The position numbers and the translations under genes are program-made. From contig NZ_LBJG01000084.1 of NCBI RefSeq assembly GCF_028128765.1, positions 41,247 to 105,246 on the forward strand: a stretch of DNA of 64,000 nucleotides, in the 5' to 3' direction. The notes below the pieces were generated by a model. That model searched no databases and was not told the origin of the DNA. It saw only the letters and a list, made by a program, of their open reading frames with translations. Shown here one piece after another: positions 33,770 through 42,320 of the stretch (its first letter is position 1; each line of letters starts with the position of its first letter). Source of the stretch: Bradyrhizobium sp. CCBAU 51627 (GTDB lineage Bacteria > Pseudomonadota > Alphaproteobacteria > Rhizobiales > Xanthobacteraceae).

Positions 33770-34600
33770 ATGAAGAGGGTGTTTGCAATTCTTGCCTTTC
33801 TCTGCGTCCTTGCGGTGGGCCAATACATCGTCGTCAGCAAATTCGCGATCCGTCACGAGACGCTGTCCTTGTTCGATGCTTCACGCCAGAGGCCCATCTC
33901 TGTTGAGATCGCCGTGCGGCACGACTACGAGACCAAGGCCAATCTCGGTCTCTGGAAGCTCCCGGTCGCCATCATCAGCAATGGCAATACCGTCAAGGCG
34001 ACCGAATACTCCTTCCTCGCCAACGTGCTTGCGGCACGCGGCTATCTCGTCGCCAGCATACAGCAGGATCTTCCGAGCGATCCGCCCCTGATGACCCATG
34101 TCGGCCAGCCATATGTCGGCCGGCGCGAGGTCTATATGCGGTGCGAGGCCAACATCCTCTTCGTGCTGAACACGTTGAAGGGTCGGCAGGAGAATGCTGA
34201 CTACGACCACATCACGCTGGTTGGCCATTCCAATGGCGGCGACGTCTCCATGTATGTCGCCAAGCAGCATCCCGAGCTTGTGTCGAAAGTGATCACGCTC
34301 GACAATCTCCGGGTGCCCTTCGTCCTTAACGACCGCATGAAGATCCTGTCGTTCCGCTCCAAGGATCCGCATTTCGTGACCGACCCCGGCGTGCTACCGA
34401 CACCGGAAGAAGCCAAGGCGCGCGGCATCGACATCATCCATACCGGCGCGCAGCACACCGAGATGAGTGATCGCGGTCCTGAATCGGTCAAGGAGAAGAT
34501 CCAGGCAACCCTTGACCGCTTTCTGCGCGACAGCGCCAGCAGCACGCTCGCACCGGCCGATACGACCACCCCGATGATCATGAATCCCGGCGACTTCTAG
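33770..34600 (+). CDS. Membrane-anchored or periplasmic alpha/beta hydrolase
   Basis: 276 residues. An N-terminal hydrophobic segment (VFAILAFLCVLAVGQYIVV) acts as a signal or anchor. The nucleophile elbow is GHSNGG in ITLVGHSNGGDVSMYVAKQH; the acid/His region includes TGAQHTEMSDRGPES. It should be a serine hydrolase acting outside the cytoplasm; the substrate (ester, lipid or peptide) is unknown. It follows the TpsB gene by 139 bp and has its own AT-rich upstream stretch, so is probably transcribed separately. Confidence 0.75.
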   Translation: MKRVFAILAFLCVLAVGQYIVVSKFAIRHETLSLFDASRQRPISVEIAVRHDYETKANLGLWKLPVAIISNGNTVKATEYSFLANVLAARGYLVASIQQDLPSDPPLMTHVGQPYVGRREVYMRCEANILFVLNTLKGRQENADYDHITLVGHSNGGDVSMYVAKQHPELVSKVITLDNLRVPFVLNDRMKILSFRSKDPHFVTDPGVLPTPEEAKARGIDIIHTGAQHTEMSDRGPESVKEKIQATLDRFLRDSASSTLAPADTTTPMIMNPGDF

Positions 34601-34875
34601 GCGGGACGCTTTGCGGCAGATCAACGCAGTTCCATGCCGACCAGGATAGAAAGGTCACGCAGTATTGGAGAGGCACGTGTCGCACCATACCGAAAGGCTT
34701 GATATGGAGAGCCTTGGCCTGCCGCCGGCGAGGGTGCCCGGATTTGCAAGGCATTTCTATCGTTCGGTCCGCAGGCTGCTGCGGTCAATCATTGCCCGCA
34801 TCGACCTCTCGCAGTTTCCGGGATCGTGCTGTGGGTAAGTACCCGGTCCGCAGTCGAATGAGACAGGTAAATCTG

Positions 34876-35196
34876 ATGCGCGAACGTGTGGGACAAATCT
34901 GGCTTCTGCTCGCAACAGTTTCTGGCCTCGGTGTGTCGCCGGCTTTCGCGGCCGATGCCGACCACGGCGCTGATCTCGCCCGGCGCTGGTGTGCGACCTG
35001 CCATGTGGTGGCGAGCGGTCAGACCCAAGCCAGCGCGGATGTGCCCTCTTTCGCATCGGTTGCGCGCAAGCCCGATTTCAGCCCGGAGAGACTCGCCTTC
35101 TTCCTGCTCGACCCACATCCGAAGATGCCGAACTTTCCCTTGAGCCGGACCGAAGCCGCCGACCTAGCGGCTTATATCGGGTCACTGCGGCAATAG
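34876..35196 (+). CDS. Periplasmic monohaem cytochrome c
   Basis: 106 residues from the ATG at 34876, with AGGTAA upstream. Signal peptide (IWLLLATVSGLGVSPAFAAD), haem site CATCH (RRWCATCHVVASG), and a distal methionine in HPKMPNFPLSRTEAADLAAY. The length and pattern fit a class I soluble cytochrome c, probably an electron carrier or an oxidase/dehydrogenase partner. No redox enzyme is adjacent. A 44-codon frame at 34704-34838 precedes it; I cannot support it as a gene. Confidence 0.85.
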   Translation: MRERVGQIWLLLATVSGLGVSPAFAADADHGADLARRWCATCHVVASGQTQASADVPSFASVARKPDFSPERLAFFLLDPHPKMPNFPLSRTEAADLAAYIGSLRQ

Positions 35197-35221
35197 CCTG
35201 CGCCAAAGTCCGAAAATGCAA

Positions 35222-35249
35222 ATCCCTGCCGGGGTGAACCGACAGGGAT
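35222..35249. terminator. Hairpin downstream of the cytochrome c gene
   Basis: ATCCCTGcCGG and CCGaCAGGGAT form a stem of 10 pairs and one mismatch around a 6-nt loop, 25 bp after the stop. There is no strong T-run, so it is at best a weak or Rho-assisted terminator. Confidence 0.4.
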
Positions 35250-35376
35250 CAGCAGAAAGGATGATGGACGGCGGATGACGCACATCCGGTGGCCCATCAT
35301 GGACCTGCACCAGGATTGAAATGCGCATCACGCCGCTGCGCAAGACCAATTTGTGAGCAGCCGAGGACTTGCCTTT

Positions 35377-35718
35377 TCAGGACTTGCCCTTGCCCGACTG
35401 CATGAAGTTGCCGGTCATCTGGCGCATGTGATCGCCGGCATTGGTGAACTGGCTGCGCAGGAACTCGGACTGGATTCGCATCGCTTCCTGAAGATCGGTT
35501 GCATGGACCAGCTTGCGGGCATGTTCGAACGCCGCCTTCATGTTCTGCTCGGTGAAGGCGAGCGCCTGCTTGGACACGTCTGCACTCGCTCCGGGGACAG
35601 ACGACATCGATTTGGTGGCGGCATCGAAAAACATTCCGAATGCCTTCTCCGCCTGGTCAATCGTCTTTTCGGCCAGGTCACGCAGTTCTGCCGGCACTTC
35701 GAGCTTCGGTTCGATCAT
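35377..35718 (-). CDS. Phasin family protein
   Basis: 113 residues from the ATG at 35718, with GGGAGGAGAGCGACC upstream. The fold is a single long amphipathic helical protein: VPAELRDLAEKTIDQAEKAF, GMFFDAATKSMSSVPGASAD, ALAFTEQNMKAAFEHARKLV, RIQSEFLRSQFTNAGDHMRQ. These match the phasin family (PF09361), which coats polyhydroxyalkanoate granules and limits their size. PHA synthase is not nearby, as is usual for extra phasins in rhizobia. Confidence 0.9.
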   Translation of the reverse strand: MIEPKLEVPAELRDLAEKTIDQAEKAFGMFFDAATKSMSSVPGASADVSKQALAFTEQNMKAAFEHARKLVHATDLQEAMRIQSEFLRSQFTNAGDHMRQMTGNFMQSGKGKS

Positions 35719-35860
35719 GGTCGCTCTCCTCCCATTTTCCTGACTGATTATCACATTTGTCGCACCGCCATCTAGCGGCCAAGCTCTGGCAGCACCCGCC
35801 GACCGGCCGGTCCGCCTCAGGCTGGAAGCTGGACAAAGCGTAATGTCGGCGCGATGGGGC

Positions 35861-36046
35861 TCAGGACAATGGAAGTTCGGGGAGGGTTTCGTTGGCGACA
35901 AGGTCTTCCACCAGCTTGATGACCTCGAAGCGCTGGCGGGGCGCCAGCTTGAGAAAGGCGCGCAGCAGGCGGAGACTCTCGACAGTACTGTTCGCGGGCG
36001 CGCCGAGTTTGAGATGCAGTTCAGCCGCGAAATTGAGGTTTTTCAT
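35861..36046 (-). CDS. Small helical protein (61 aa)
   Basis: 61 residues, ATG at 36046 with AGGTGCGAG upstream. Helical pattern: STVESLRLLRAFLKLAPRQR followed by FEVIKLVEDLVANETLPELP. The spacing of leucines and the short length could suit a small dimerising regulator, but there is no family recognition. It lies 142 bp upstream of the phasin gene on the same strand. Confidence 0.5.
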   Translation of the reverse strand: MKNLNFAAELHLKLGAPANSTVESLRLLRAFLKLAPRQRFEVIKLVEDLVANETLPELPLS

Positions 36047-36435
36047 CTCGCACCTATGACAGGACTCGGGCTTTCGCGGTCGAACATCGGAGGCCCGATC
36101 GAGGACGGGACGTCGTCACCACGCCATGGCAACGACAAACTCAAGGTCGGAGCATCCCAGCATCTTGCACGCTGGGGCTACGCGTCTGAACGAACCTCGG
36201 CCGACCCGAGAAGTTGCAACTATGGCAAGGAACAACCCTCCAGGCAAGCCCAACAGTAAGACTCAGCGATGCTTCGCCAGCATCGCGCCTCGGCAATTCC
36301 GGATAACAGGAATACGCACCGCCGTCACCCACCTGCGTCAAGAAGCAGCAACAGTGACCACACAGTCCCGATCACTGTCAATTAGACCAGCGTTTCATCT
36401 TGTTTCCGCGGTGAACGGAGGTTGGCAACCGCCGA
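36047..36435. other. Intergenic region, no supported gene
   Basis: 389 bp with low-quality frames on both strands (for example plus-strand from 36126 or 36225), none with a convincing start signal or composition. No hairpin of note. Confidence 0.35.
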
Positions 36436-36900
36436 CTAGCGCTTCTTCAGCGTATACACGTAATCGTTGAGCCCGATTTCAGCGGTTGCATCGTCCAGGA
36501 AATGAACGTCGATTTCGCACCCAGTTTCCAGCGTCCTGATACTGGCCCCTGTGAAGCCGAGTGAAGCGGCAAACGCCCTGGGATCGGCTTTCTTATCGGC
36601 ATTCATCATCTCATCGAATGCGCCCTGGAACAGCATCTCGGGGCCATAATTCGTCAGCTTGTATTGCGGCCTGGCACAGGCAAATGGATGCGGACCGGAT
36701 ATCTCCCTGGACTTCAAAACCACTGTCTTGCCCAGCAGCCGCGCGCGCTCGGCATCGTCAGGCTTGCGGTGCGGATCGGACCATGGCGCGACCACGGCCG
36801 CGGTCAATGTCCAGCTTCCGAGATAGAAGGGATCGGCAGCCGCGGCGGGGCCGGCCATGCCGAAAGATGCGAACAAGCAAACAAAGCTGGCGAATTTCAT
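36436..36900 (-). CDS. Secreted protein of unknown function (154 aa)
   Basis: 154 residues from the ATG at 36900 with a clear signal peptide (FASFVCLFASFGMAGPAAAA). The mature part starts FYLGSWTLTAAVVAPWSDPH, a pattern like small periplasmic proteins that score an added compound or inhibitor, and has two cysteines (FACARPQYKL, ETGCEIDVHF) that could form a disulfide. It ends DDATAEIGLNDYVYTLKKR. I do not recognise the family. It is divergent from the secreted protein at 37096. Confidence 0.6.
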   Translation of the reverse strand: MKFASFVCLFASFGMAGPAAAADPFYLGSWTLTAAVVAPWSDPHRKPDDAERARLLGKTVVLKSREISGPHPFACARPQYKLTNYGPEMLFQGAFDEMMNADKKADPRAFAASLGFTGASIRTLETGCEIDVHFLDDATAEIGLNDYVYTLKKR

Positions 36901-37095
36901 CCGACGGGTCCCCCTTGGTTCTCTTGGCTTGGACTCGCCGCTCCGCAACATGGTTCATCAGCACCGATATTTCCGGTGCCGTGAACCGTTGTTCAATATC
37001 CCGCGACCAAGCGGTTGCGAAACGGCCACGCAGATAACGGGCGCCATGGCTGACGGTCTATTCGATTCAGGCGCGCGTCAGCAAAGGACGACGGC

Positions 37096-37452
37096 ATGCT
37101 TTCTCGCTGCGATCTCATCAAGGGCGCCGCGGTTGCGCTTCTCACACTCTCGACACAGGGCGCACGGGCGCAGGAGACCAAAATGAACCTTTTCAAGATC
37201 GTGACCATCAAGGACGAGATCATCATCGGCTTGTCGCCCGATGAGCTGCAGGCGCTGGGCGGCAACGACGCCAGCGCGGTCGCGCACGCCCTGGCGAAGA
37301 AGGGCGATCTTACCGTCTGGCAGTACAACGTACACCGCGGACAGAACGGTGAAATGCAACAAGCGCCCACCGCAAGGATCGGCCTGCTGGCCAACGCCTC
37401 GCTCCGCGTCGAGCCCTACACCACGCCCTATCAGATCATACCGCATCCGTAA
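37096..37452 (+). CDS. Exported small protein (118 aa)
   Basis: 118 residues. The N-terminus (CDLIKGAAVALLTLSTQGAR ending AQE) looks like a signal peptide. The mature part includes IVTIKDEIIIGLSPDELQAL, ASAVAHALAKKGDLTVWQYN and a C-terminal ASLRVEPYTTPYQIIPHP. The KGDLTVWQYxVxRG segment resembles the small WQLxRK-type protein at 15951-16145 in layout. Periplasmic; function unknown. Confidence 0.6.
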   Translation: MLSRCDLIKGAAVALLTLSTQGARAQETKMNLFKIVTIKDEIIIGLSPDELQALGGNDASAVAHALAKKGDLTVWQYNVHRGQNGEMQQAPTARIGLLANASLRVEPYTTPYQIIPHP

Positions 37453-37495
37453 GACGCAGGAGGTCTGCCGGCGGCACAGCCCGCCGGCTCCTCAT

Positions 37496-38059
37496 TCAGC
37501 GACGCCGGACCGAAGCATCCGTCGCAAAACCGTAGACCAGCGCCAGCCGATCGAGACATTCGCGAAAGCGCCGCCCGAAGTAGTCATTCCAGCGCTGGGT
37601 GCGGACGGCACGTCGCTGACCGATCTGGTCCATGGTCAAGCCGAGGACCAGCACGTCATGGACCAGCGCGACTCCGTCGGTGCCAAGCTCGCGCTCGACC
37701 CGGTTCAGCCGCAGCACAGCCTGGCGCTGGCTCTCGGTCACGGGCTCGCGGGAACGCGTTCCATCGACATATTCCCGAGTCGGATCCATGGCCTGAGGAC
37801 CCCGCTCGGCCTTTTCCCAATCATTCTGATAGGCGCGGCCACCCCGGTACTGCGCCTCATCGATCTGATGGTGCGAATGCAGCCGGCCAAGCGGATCGTT
37901 TCGGATCGACCGCATGGCGACGATCTTCTCGTCCGGATCGAGCGCGAGCGGGTTATCGACCTCTGCCTCTATGACCTCGGCATTGAACGGCAGGTCGCGC
38001 GAGCGCCGGTCGTGAAGTTCGGTCAGTCGGTAGGACCTGTTACGTCTGACACGAGCCAC
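37496..38059 (-). CDS. DUF6456-type protein (187 aa)
   Basis: 187 residues from a GTG at 38059 with AAAGGAGTTTTCGA upstream; the frame is open further up without coding character. The C-terminal two thirds fit DUF6456: NDPLGRLHSHHQIDEAQYRG, RAYQNDWEKAERGPQAMDPT, EYVDGTRSREPVTESQRQAV, TDGVALVHDVLVLGLTMDQI, DYFGRRFRECLDRLALVYGF. The ending reads like a helix-turn-helix used by phage-derived regulators. It lies just downstream of the GcrA-like gene and was probably acquired with it. The biochemical role is not established. Confidence 0.65.
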   Translation of the reverse strand: MARVRRNRSYRLTELHDRRSRDLPFNAEVIEAEVDNPLALDPDEKIVAMRSIRNDPLGRLHSHHQIDEAQYRGGRAYQNDWEKAERGPQAMDPTREYVDGTRSREPVTESQRQAVLRLNRVERELGTDGVALVHDVLVLGLTMDQIGQRRAVRTQRWNDYFGRRFRECLDRLALVYGFATDASVRRR

Positions 38060-38106
38060 TCGAAAACTCCTTTGCGAATTGACATTAAAAAGGAAGGTCG
38101 CGCGGA

Positions 38107-38640
38107 TCAGGCGGCGGAGACGAGCCTCAGCACGACGGCAGCAGCCGTACGGGCCGCGCCGGGACCGCGGGTGAGGCGCGCATGCGGCGCGCAATAGCTT
38201 GAGCCTGCTTGACGTGGGTGGCCGCAGAAGCTGATCTCCTCCCCCTCCTTGTCGCCGCCATAGGGGTAGCGGCAATCGCCCCGTTCGAGCTCCTCCAGCG
38301 TGATCAGGCGCGGCTGGACGCCGACGCAGCGCAGTTTGACCGGATTGGCAGGTTTCAGGGCCGATGGCGGCGGCAGATTCAGGGCGGGTGGCGCGGCACG
38401 AGGCGGTGTGAGCGGAGCAGGCCCGTCCGGCAAGGACGGTACGATCGACGGACTTACCATTCGTTCTGGCGTGCCGATGCCGAGCCCAAGCCGCTTGGCG
38501 CGACCGATCACCGCGTTGCGCGTGTAAGCTGTTCCAAACCTTGCGTTAATCTGTCTTCCGATCTCCGCATATGACAGTCCCTTGAAGAAATAGTCGCAAA
38601 GCGCGTCGGAATGCTCCGACGACCAATGGCCCGGTTCCAT
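38107..38640 (-). CDS. GcrA-family cell-cycle regulator
   Basis: About 177 residues from the ATG at 38640, with AGGACAGCAGC upstream. GcrA binds DNA near m6A sites and works with RNA polymerase in alphaproteobacterial cell-cycle control. The N-terminal HTH is clear (WSSEHSDALCDYFFKGLSYA, IGRQINARFGTAYTRNAVIG, RAKRLGLG), then a proline-rich linker, then the C-terminal module with ERGDCRYPYGGD, ISFCGHPRQAGSSYCAPHAR. Most genomes keep the main copy elsewhere; this one, paired with DUF6456 and an S24 repressor, may be a paralog from mobile DNA. TTC-N9-GAA sites lie in its upstream region. Confidence 0.8.
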   Translation of the reverse strand: MEPGHWSSEHSDALCDYFFKGLSYAEIGRQINARFGTAYTRNAVIGRAKRLGLGIGTPERMVSPSIVPSLPDGPAPLTPPRAAPPALNLPPPSALKPANPVKLRCVGVQPRLITLEELERGDCRYPYGGDKEGEEISFCGHPRQAGSSYCAPHARLTRGPGAARTAAAVVLRLVSAA

Positions 38641-38692
38641 GCTGCTGTCCTGTGATGCGCCCCGATTCCACGATCCGGAGGCGAAACACACA

Positions 38693-38765
38693 TTCCGTTA
38701 TTCCGAAGACGATGTCAACTCAATAATTCTGATATTCATAATTGCATTAATTCCGAATTTCGGAT
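38693..38765. promoter_or_regulatory. Three TTC-N9-GAA-like operator candidates
   Basis: Three 15-bp sites with a shared pattern lie in the divergent gap: TTCCGTTATTCCGAA (38693-38707), TTCTGATATTCATAA (38727-38741) and TTCCGAATTTCGGAT (38751-38765); the last contains a perfect TCCGAA-T-TTCGGA palindrome. Two more sites lie after the repressor gene. They are probably bound by the S24 repressor encoded next to them, controlling itself and the GcrA-like gene. Confidence 0.6.
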
Positions 38766-38803
38766 TACAAGGGATGGAGCCATGGGCAATCGAGGGAATC
38801 ACC

Positions 38804-39412
38804 ATGTTGGACGTTGCGATGATCGAGCGGGGTCTGGAAAAGACGGGCAAGAGCAAGGGCGGACTGGCCGCAGCGATGGGCGTGCGCCCCGGCGCGGTGT
38901 CGGAAATCCTCGGTGGCGAACGCCTGGTGAAAGCCTCGGAAATCATTCCGATCATGGAATATCTTGAGCTGAACCTCGCGCCGATCATGGGCCGCGTCGG
39001 CGCCGGAGCCGTGATCGAGCCTGACGTCGAGCAGGTTCCGCCGGAAGGGCTCGGCGATATCGCGCTGCCGTTCCCGATCATGGAAGAAACCGTTGCCTTC
39101 GAGATCGTCGGCGATTCGATGCTGCCCAAATACGAGAGCGGCGACGTGATCGTGGTCTACAAGGACCAGCGTCATCCGCTCTCGAGCTTCTACGGCGAAG
39201 AAGCCGTGGTCCGGCTCAAGACCGGCGAGCGCTACCTGAAGACGATTGAACGGGGCAAATCCCCTTCCGTCGTCAACCTCACCAGCTTCAACGCCAAGCC
39301 GATCATCGGCGTCAAGCTCGACTGGGTCGGAGAGATCTGCCTGTCGATGCCCAAGGGCCAACTTGAGAGGCTGCGCGCCAAGTCGGCGCGGCCGCGCAAG
39401 AAGGGGCGCTAG
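38804..39412 (+). CDS. LexA/CI-like S24 transcriptional repressor
   Basis: About 202 residues from the ATG at 38804, with GAGGGAATCACC upstream (ATG 38774 in frame). Residues about 1-55 form an XRE-like HTH (GGLAAAMGVRPGAVSEILGG). GRVGAGAVIEP has a possible Ala-Gly autocleavage point (A67-G68). The S24 catalytic domain follows: EIVGDSMLPKYESGDVIVVY with nucleophile S105, and GERYLKTIERG with the general-base lysine K146. This is the plan of SOS-type or prophage repressors that self-cleave on damage. TTC-N9-GAA sites flank the gene on both sides. Inducing signal unknown. Confidence 0.82.
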   Translation: MLDVAMIERGLEKTGKSKGGLAAAMGVRPGAVSEILGGERLVKASEIIPIMEYLELNLAPIMGRVGAGAVIEPDVEQVPPEGLGDIALPFPIMEETVAFEIVGDSMLPKYESGDVIVVYKDQRHPLSSFYGEEAVVRLKTGERYLKTIERGKSPSVVNLTSFNAKPIIGVKLDWVGEICLSMPKGQLERLRAKSARPRKKGR

Positions 39413-39420
39413 GCGCAGAT

Positions 39421-39466
39421 TTCCGATTTCTGGAAATTGACCTTGACTTAATTCCGTTTTTCAGAA
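39421..39466. promoter_or_regulatory. Two further TTC-N9-GAA operator candidates
   Basis: TTCCGATTTCTGGAA (39421-39435) and TTCCGTTTTTCAGAA (39452-39466) follow the repressor stop and precede the 91-residue gene at 39511. They share the pattern and strength of the sites at 38693-38765, so the downstream gene is probably under the same repressor. Confidence 0.55.
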
Positions 39467-39510
39467 ATGCTCTGCCGCGCGCCCGGCCTTGGGCGCGGCA
39501 GGATCGTTTC

Positions 39511-39786
39511 ATGCAGTATTTCGTCGTGATGATCGATTATGGACGACGCGGGCGCGAAGCGATCGTCGACCCTGAGATCACAAGGCGCGAGGTCGTCTCC
39601 CGTGTCAGCTCCGGGGAATACCAGAACATCTCCTTCATTCACGAAATCACGGAGAATTCCGTCGAGGACCTGACCGAAGCCATTTTGGCTGAGGCCGCCC
39701 TCCCCGAAATCGCGCCTGAAGATATCGATCTCCAGGCCGATCGCCTCGATCACGCCCGCGACCTGCGCAAGCACGAGCGAACGTGA
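39511..39786 (+). CDS. Small protein controlled by the S24 operators (91 aa)
   Basis: 91 residues, ATG at 39511 with AGGATC upstream. Soluble, acidic: YFVVMIDYGRRGREAIVDPE, YQNISFIHEITENSVEDLTE, EAALPEIAPEDIDLQADRLD. It reads like a small alpha/beta domain. No motif is recognised. The presence of two operator-like sites in its upstream gap suggests it belongs to the repressor's regulon. Confidence 0.65.
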   Translation: MQYFVVMIDYGRRGREAIVDPEITRREVVSRVSSGEYQNISFIHEITENSVEDLTEAILAEAALPEIAPEDIDLQADRLDHARDLRKHERT

Positions 39787-39825
39787 CGCGGGCCTGATCG
39801 GCCTGCAGCACCGTCCAGCAGGCGA

Positions 39826-40800
39826 TCACACCGTGAGAACGGTCGATCCCGTGGTCTTGCGCGCGGCGAGATCGGCATGCGCCTTGGCGGCGTCCTTCAG
39901 TGCATAAGTCTGGCGCACCTCGATCTTGACCGCCCCGGACTTGACGACGTCGAACAGCTCGTTCGCCATCGCGACCAGGTTCTCGCGCTTGGCGGCGTAA
40001 GTGAACAGCGTCGGCCGGGTGACATAGAGCGAGCCCTTCTGCGCGAGCAGGCCAAGATTGAGCGGCTCGACCGCACCCGAGGATGCACCGAACAGCGCGG
40101 CGACGCCGAGCGGCGCGAGGCAGTCCAGCGACTTCAGGAACGTGTCCTTGCCGACGGAATCATAGACCACCGGGACCTTCTTGCCCCCAGTAATCTCGTC
40201 GACGCGCTTCACAAAGTCCTCGCGGGTGTAGATGATGACGTGGTCGCAACCATGTGCCTTGGCGAGCTTTGCCTTCTCATCATTGCTGACCGTACCAATC
40301 ACTGTTGCCCCGAGATGCTTGGCCCATTGGCTCAGGATCAGGCCAACGCCACCGGCGGCCGCATGCAGCAGAATGGTGTCGCCGGCCTTCACGCGATAGG
40401 TCTGCCGGATCAGATATTGTGTGGTCAGTCCCTTCAGCATCATCGCGGCCGCGGTCTTGTCGTCGACGCCGTCAGGCAATTTCAACAGCCGATCGGCGGG
40501 GATCAGCCGCGCCTCGGAATAGGCGCCGAGCGGCGAAGCCCCGTAGGCGACGCGATCGCCGGGCTTCAGATCGGTGACGCCCGGCCCGACTTCCTCCACA
40601 ACCCCAGCTGCCTCGCTGCCCAGCCCGCTCGGCAATTGCACCGGATACACACCCGAGCGGTTGTAGATATCGACGAAGTTGAGACCGACGGCGGTATGGC
40701 GGACGCGCGCCTCGCCCGGTCCCGGCTTGCCGACGCTGACCTCCTCCCAAACCAGGACTTCCGGACCGCCGGTCTTGTGAAAACGAATGGCGTGGGTCAT
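39826..40800 (-). CDS. qor: NADPH:quinone oxidoreductase (zinc-less MDR family)
   Basis: 324 residues from the ATG at 40800 (AAAGGAGCAACGCCC upstream). The quinone reductase plan is complete: TGGPEVLVWEEVSVGKPGPG, GLNFVDIYNRSGVYPVQLPS, GLGSEAAGVVEEVGPGV, the nucleotide-binding LLHAAAGGVGLILSQWAKHL, and VVYDSVGKDTFLKSLDCLAP. The zinc ligands of alcohol dehydrogenases are absent. It would reduce quinones or other electrophilic carbonyls with NADPH. Monocistronic. Confidence 0.9.
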   Translation of the reverse strand: MTHAIRFHKTGGPEVLVWEEVSVGKPGPGEARVRHTAVGLNFVDIYNRSGVYPVQLPSGLGSEAAGVVEEVGPGVTDLKPGDRVAYGASPLGAYSEARLIPADRLLKLPDGVDDKTAAAMMLKGLTTQYLIRQTYRVKAGDTILLHAAAGGVGLILSQWAKHLGATVIGTVSNDEKAKLAKAHGCDHVIIYTREDFVKRVDEITGGKKVPVVYDSVGKDTFLKSLDCLAPLGVAALFGASSGAVEPLNLGLLAQKGSLYVTRPTLFTYAAKRENLVAMANELFDVVKSGAVKIEVRQTYALKDAAKAHADLAARKTTGSTVLTV

Positions 40801-41027
40801 GGGCGTTGCTCCTTTATCGTTGCGGTGAAGGTCGGAGAAAAGCGGACCGCCCAGTGATTTAGGCATTTGGTCCATCCGTGACAGTCGGAACACGTAACAA
40901 GAATGTCACAGCTGAGAGCAAACCTCCGCTGTTCCGGCTCTGTTCGAAAGAGTTGATGACGGCATTTGCGGCGTCAAGCAGTAGCCTCTGCGCGGGGTTT
41001 GGTGGTCGCCTGCGAAGGAGAGCCGAG

Positions 41028-41228
41028 ATGCCAGCTTATGTACAGCATCATCAGGATATCGAAATCGCGCCCGTGAATTGCCCGACGTGCATGGGGTTCC
41101 TGCCGATGTATGTGCGCGAGGTCGAACCGCATTGGAGCCTTGCCAAGATCGACTTCGTCTATGAATGCGCCGATTGCGGCGCCGAGGTCAGACAGACGAT
41201 CCGCAAGCCGGAATTGCTTCGGAACTGA
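41028..41228 (+). CDS. Small zinc-ribbon protein (66 aa)
   Basis: 66 residues from the ATG at 41028, with AAGGAGAGCCGAG upstream. Two CxxC pairs, NCPTCMGF and ECADCGAE, form a probable zinc ribbon around VREVEPHWSLAKIDFVYECA. The C-terminus is basic (RQTIRKPELLRN). It may bind nucleic acid or act as a small adaptor. The MoxR-type gene starts 144 bp downstream on the same strand. Confidence 0.7.
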   Translation: MPAYVQHHQDIEIAPVNCPTCMGFLPMYVREVEPHWSLAKIDFVYECADCGAEVRQTIRKPELLRN

Positions 41229-41372
41229 TCGCACGACTACGCCTCACCAAGTATTTGCGCCACGCGGAAAAACGCCGTTTGCGCGGGGCGGGCCCGTCCC
41301 AAACGAGGCTTGTTCTTTGCGGGGAACGCAGGCAGAACAAGCCTCAAGCAAGACCTTTGGGAGCGCCGTTTC

Positions 41373-42320
41373 GTGGCTGAACAGAAGGCCTCGACCTCGA
41401 TCGAGGCAGTGGAGAGCGGCCTCGCCGCGCAGGGTTATATCGCGAGCCGGCAGATCGCGACCGCAGTCTACTTGTCGCAAAAGATCGAGAAGCCGATCCT
41501 TGTCGAGGGACCTGCGGGCGTCGGCAAGACCGAGCTGGCCAAGGCGATCGCTGGCTGGCGCGGCAAGAAGATGATCCGCCTGCAATGCTACGAAGGCCTC
41601 GACGAAGCCAAGGCGCTCTACGAGTGGAAATACGCCAAGCAGCTTCTGTATACGCAAATCCTCAAGGACAAGCTCGGCGAAGTTCTCGGCGGCGCGCAGA
41701 CGCTGCGCGCCGCGCTCGACCAGCTGCATGATTTCGGTGACGTTTTCTTCTCCAAGGAATTCGTCGAGCCGCGGCCCCTGCTCCAGGCGCTGGAGCAACC
41801 GGGCGGCTGCGTGCTGCTGATCGACGAAATCGACAAGTCGGACGCCGAATTCGAATCGCTGCTGCTGGAAATCCTCTCCGACTTCCAGGTCACGATCCCT
41901 GAACTCGGCACGGTCTCTGCAATCACGCCGCCGACGGTGATCCTCACCTCCAACAGCGAACGCGATCTCGGCGACGCCTTGAAGCGACGCTGCCTGCATC
42001 TGCATATCGGCTTCCCCGAGCAGCGGCTGGAAGAACGCATCGTCGAGAGCCGCGTGCCCGGCATCTCGCAGACGCTGCGCCGGCAGATGGTCGGCTTCAT
42101 CCACGAGATTCGCTCGCTGGACCTGAAGAAACTGCCCTCGGTCAGCGAGACCATCGATTGGGCGCGCGTGCTGGTGCTGCTCCAGGCTTCCGGGCTCGAC
42201 ACGGAGATCGTCAAGGACACCCTCAACGTGCTCTTGAAATATGAGGCCGATATCGAGGCCGCGGCACCACAAATTACGACCTTCATTGCCAAGGCGGCTC
42301 GGTCCAACGTCTTCGGTTGA
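41373..42320 (+). CDS. MoxR-family AAA+ ATPase
   Basis: 315 residues from a GTG at 41373, with GGGAGCGCCG upstream. Walker A ILVEGPAGVGKTELAKAIAG, Walker B VLLIDEIDKSDAEFES, sensor 1 VILTSNSERDLGDALKRRC and the arginine-finger region fit MoxR/CoxD-type chaperones, which help insert metal cofactors or remodel complexes together with vWA proteins. It overlaps the next gene by 4 bp (TTGA), a classic MoxR-vWA pair. CoxD/CoxE act in CO dehydrogenase maturation in Oligotropha; no such oxidase is adjacent here, so the client is unknown. Confidence 0.88.
   Translation: MAEQKASTSIEAVESGLAAQGYIASRQIATAVYLSQKIEKPILVEGPAGVGKTELAKAIAGWRGKKMIRLQCYEGLDEAKALYEWKYAKQLLYTQILKDKLGEVLGGAQTLRAALDQLHDFGDVFFSKEFVEPRPLLQALEQPGGCVLLIDEIDKSDAEFESLLLEILSDFQVTIPELGTVSAITPPTVILTSNSERDLGDALKRRCLHLHIGFPEQRLEERIVESRVPGISQTLRRQMVGFIHEIRSLDLKKLPSVSETIDWARVLVLLQASGLDTEIVKDTLNVLLKYEADIEAAAPQITTFIAKAARSNVFG

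Noticed and set aside
34704..34838. 44-codon frame before the cytochrome c gene
   Set aside because: A moderate purine-rich leader is present but the product shows no pattern; not enough to call.
36126..36470. Plus-strand frame of 114 codons
   Set aside because: Low-quality sequence overlapping the end of the secreted-protein gene; no convincing ribosome-binding site.
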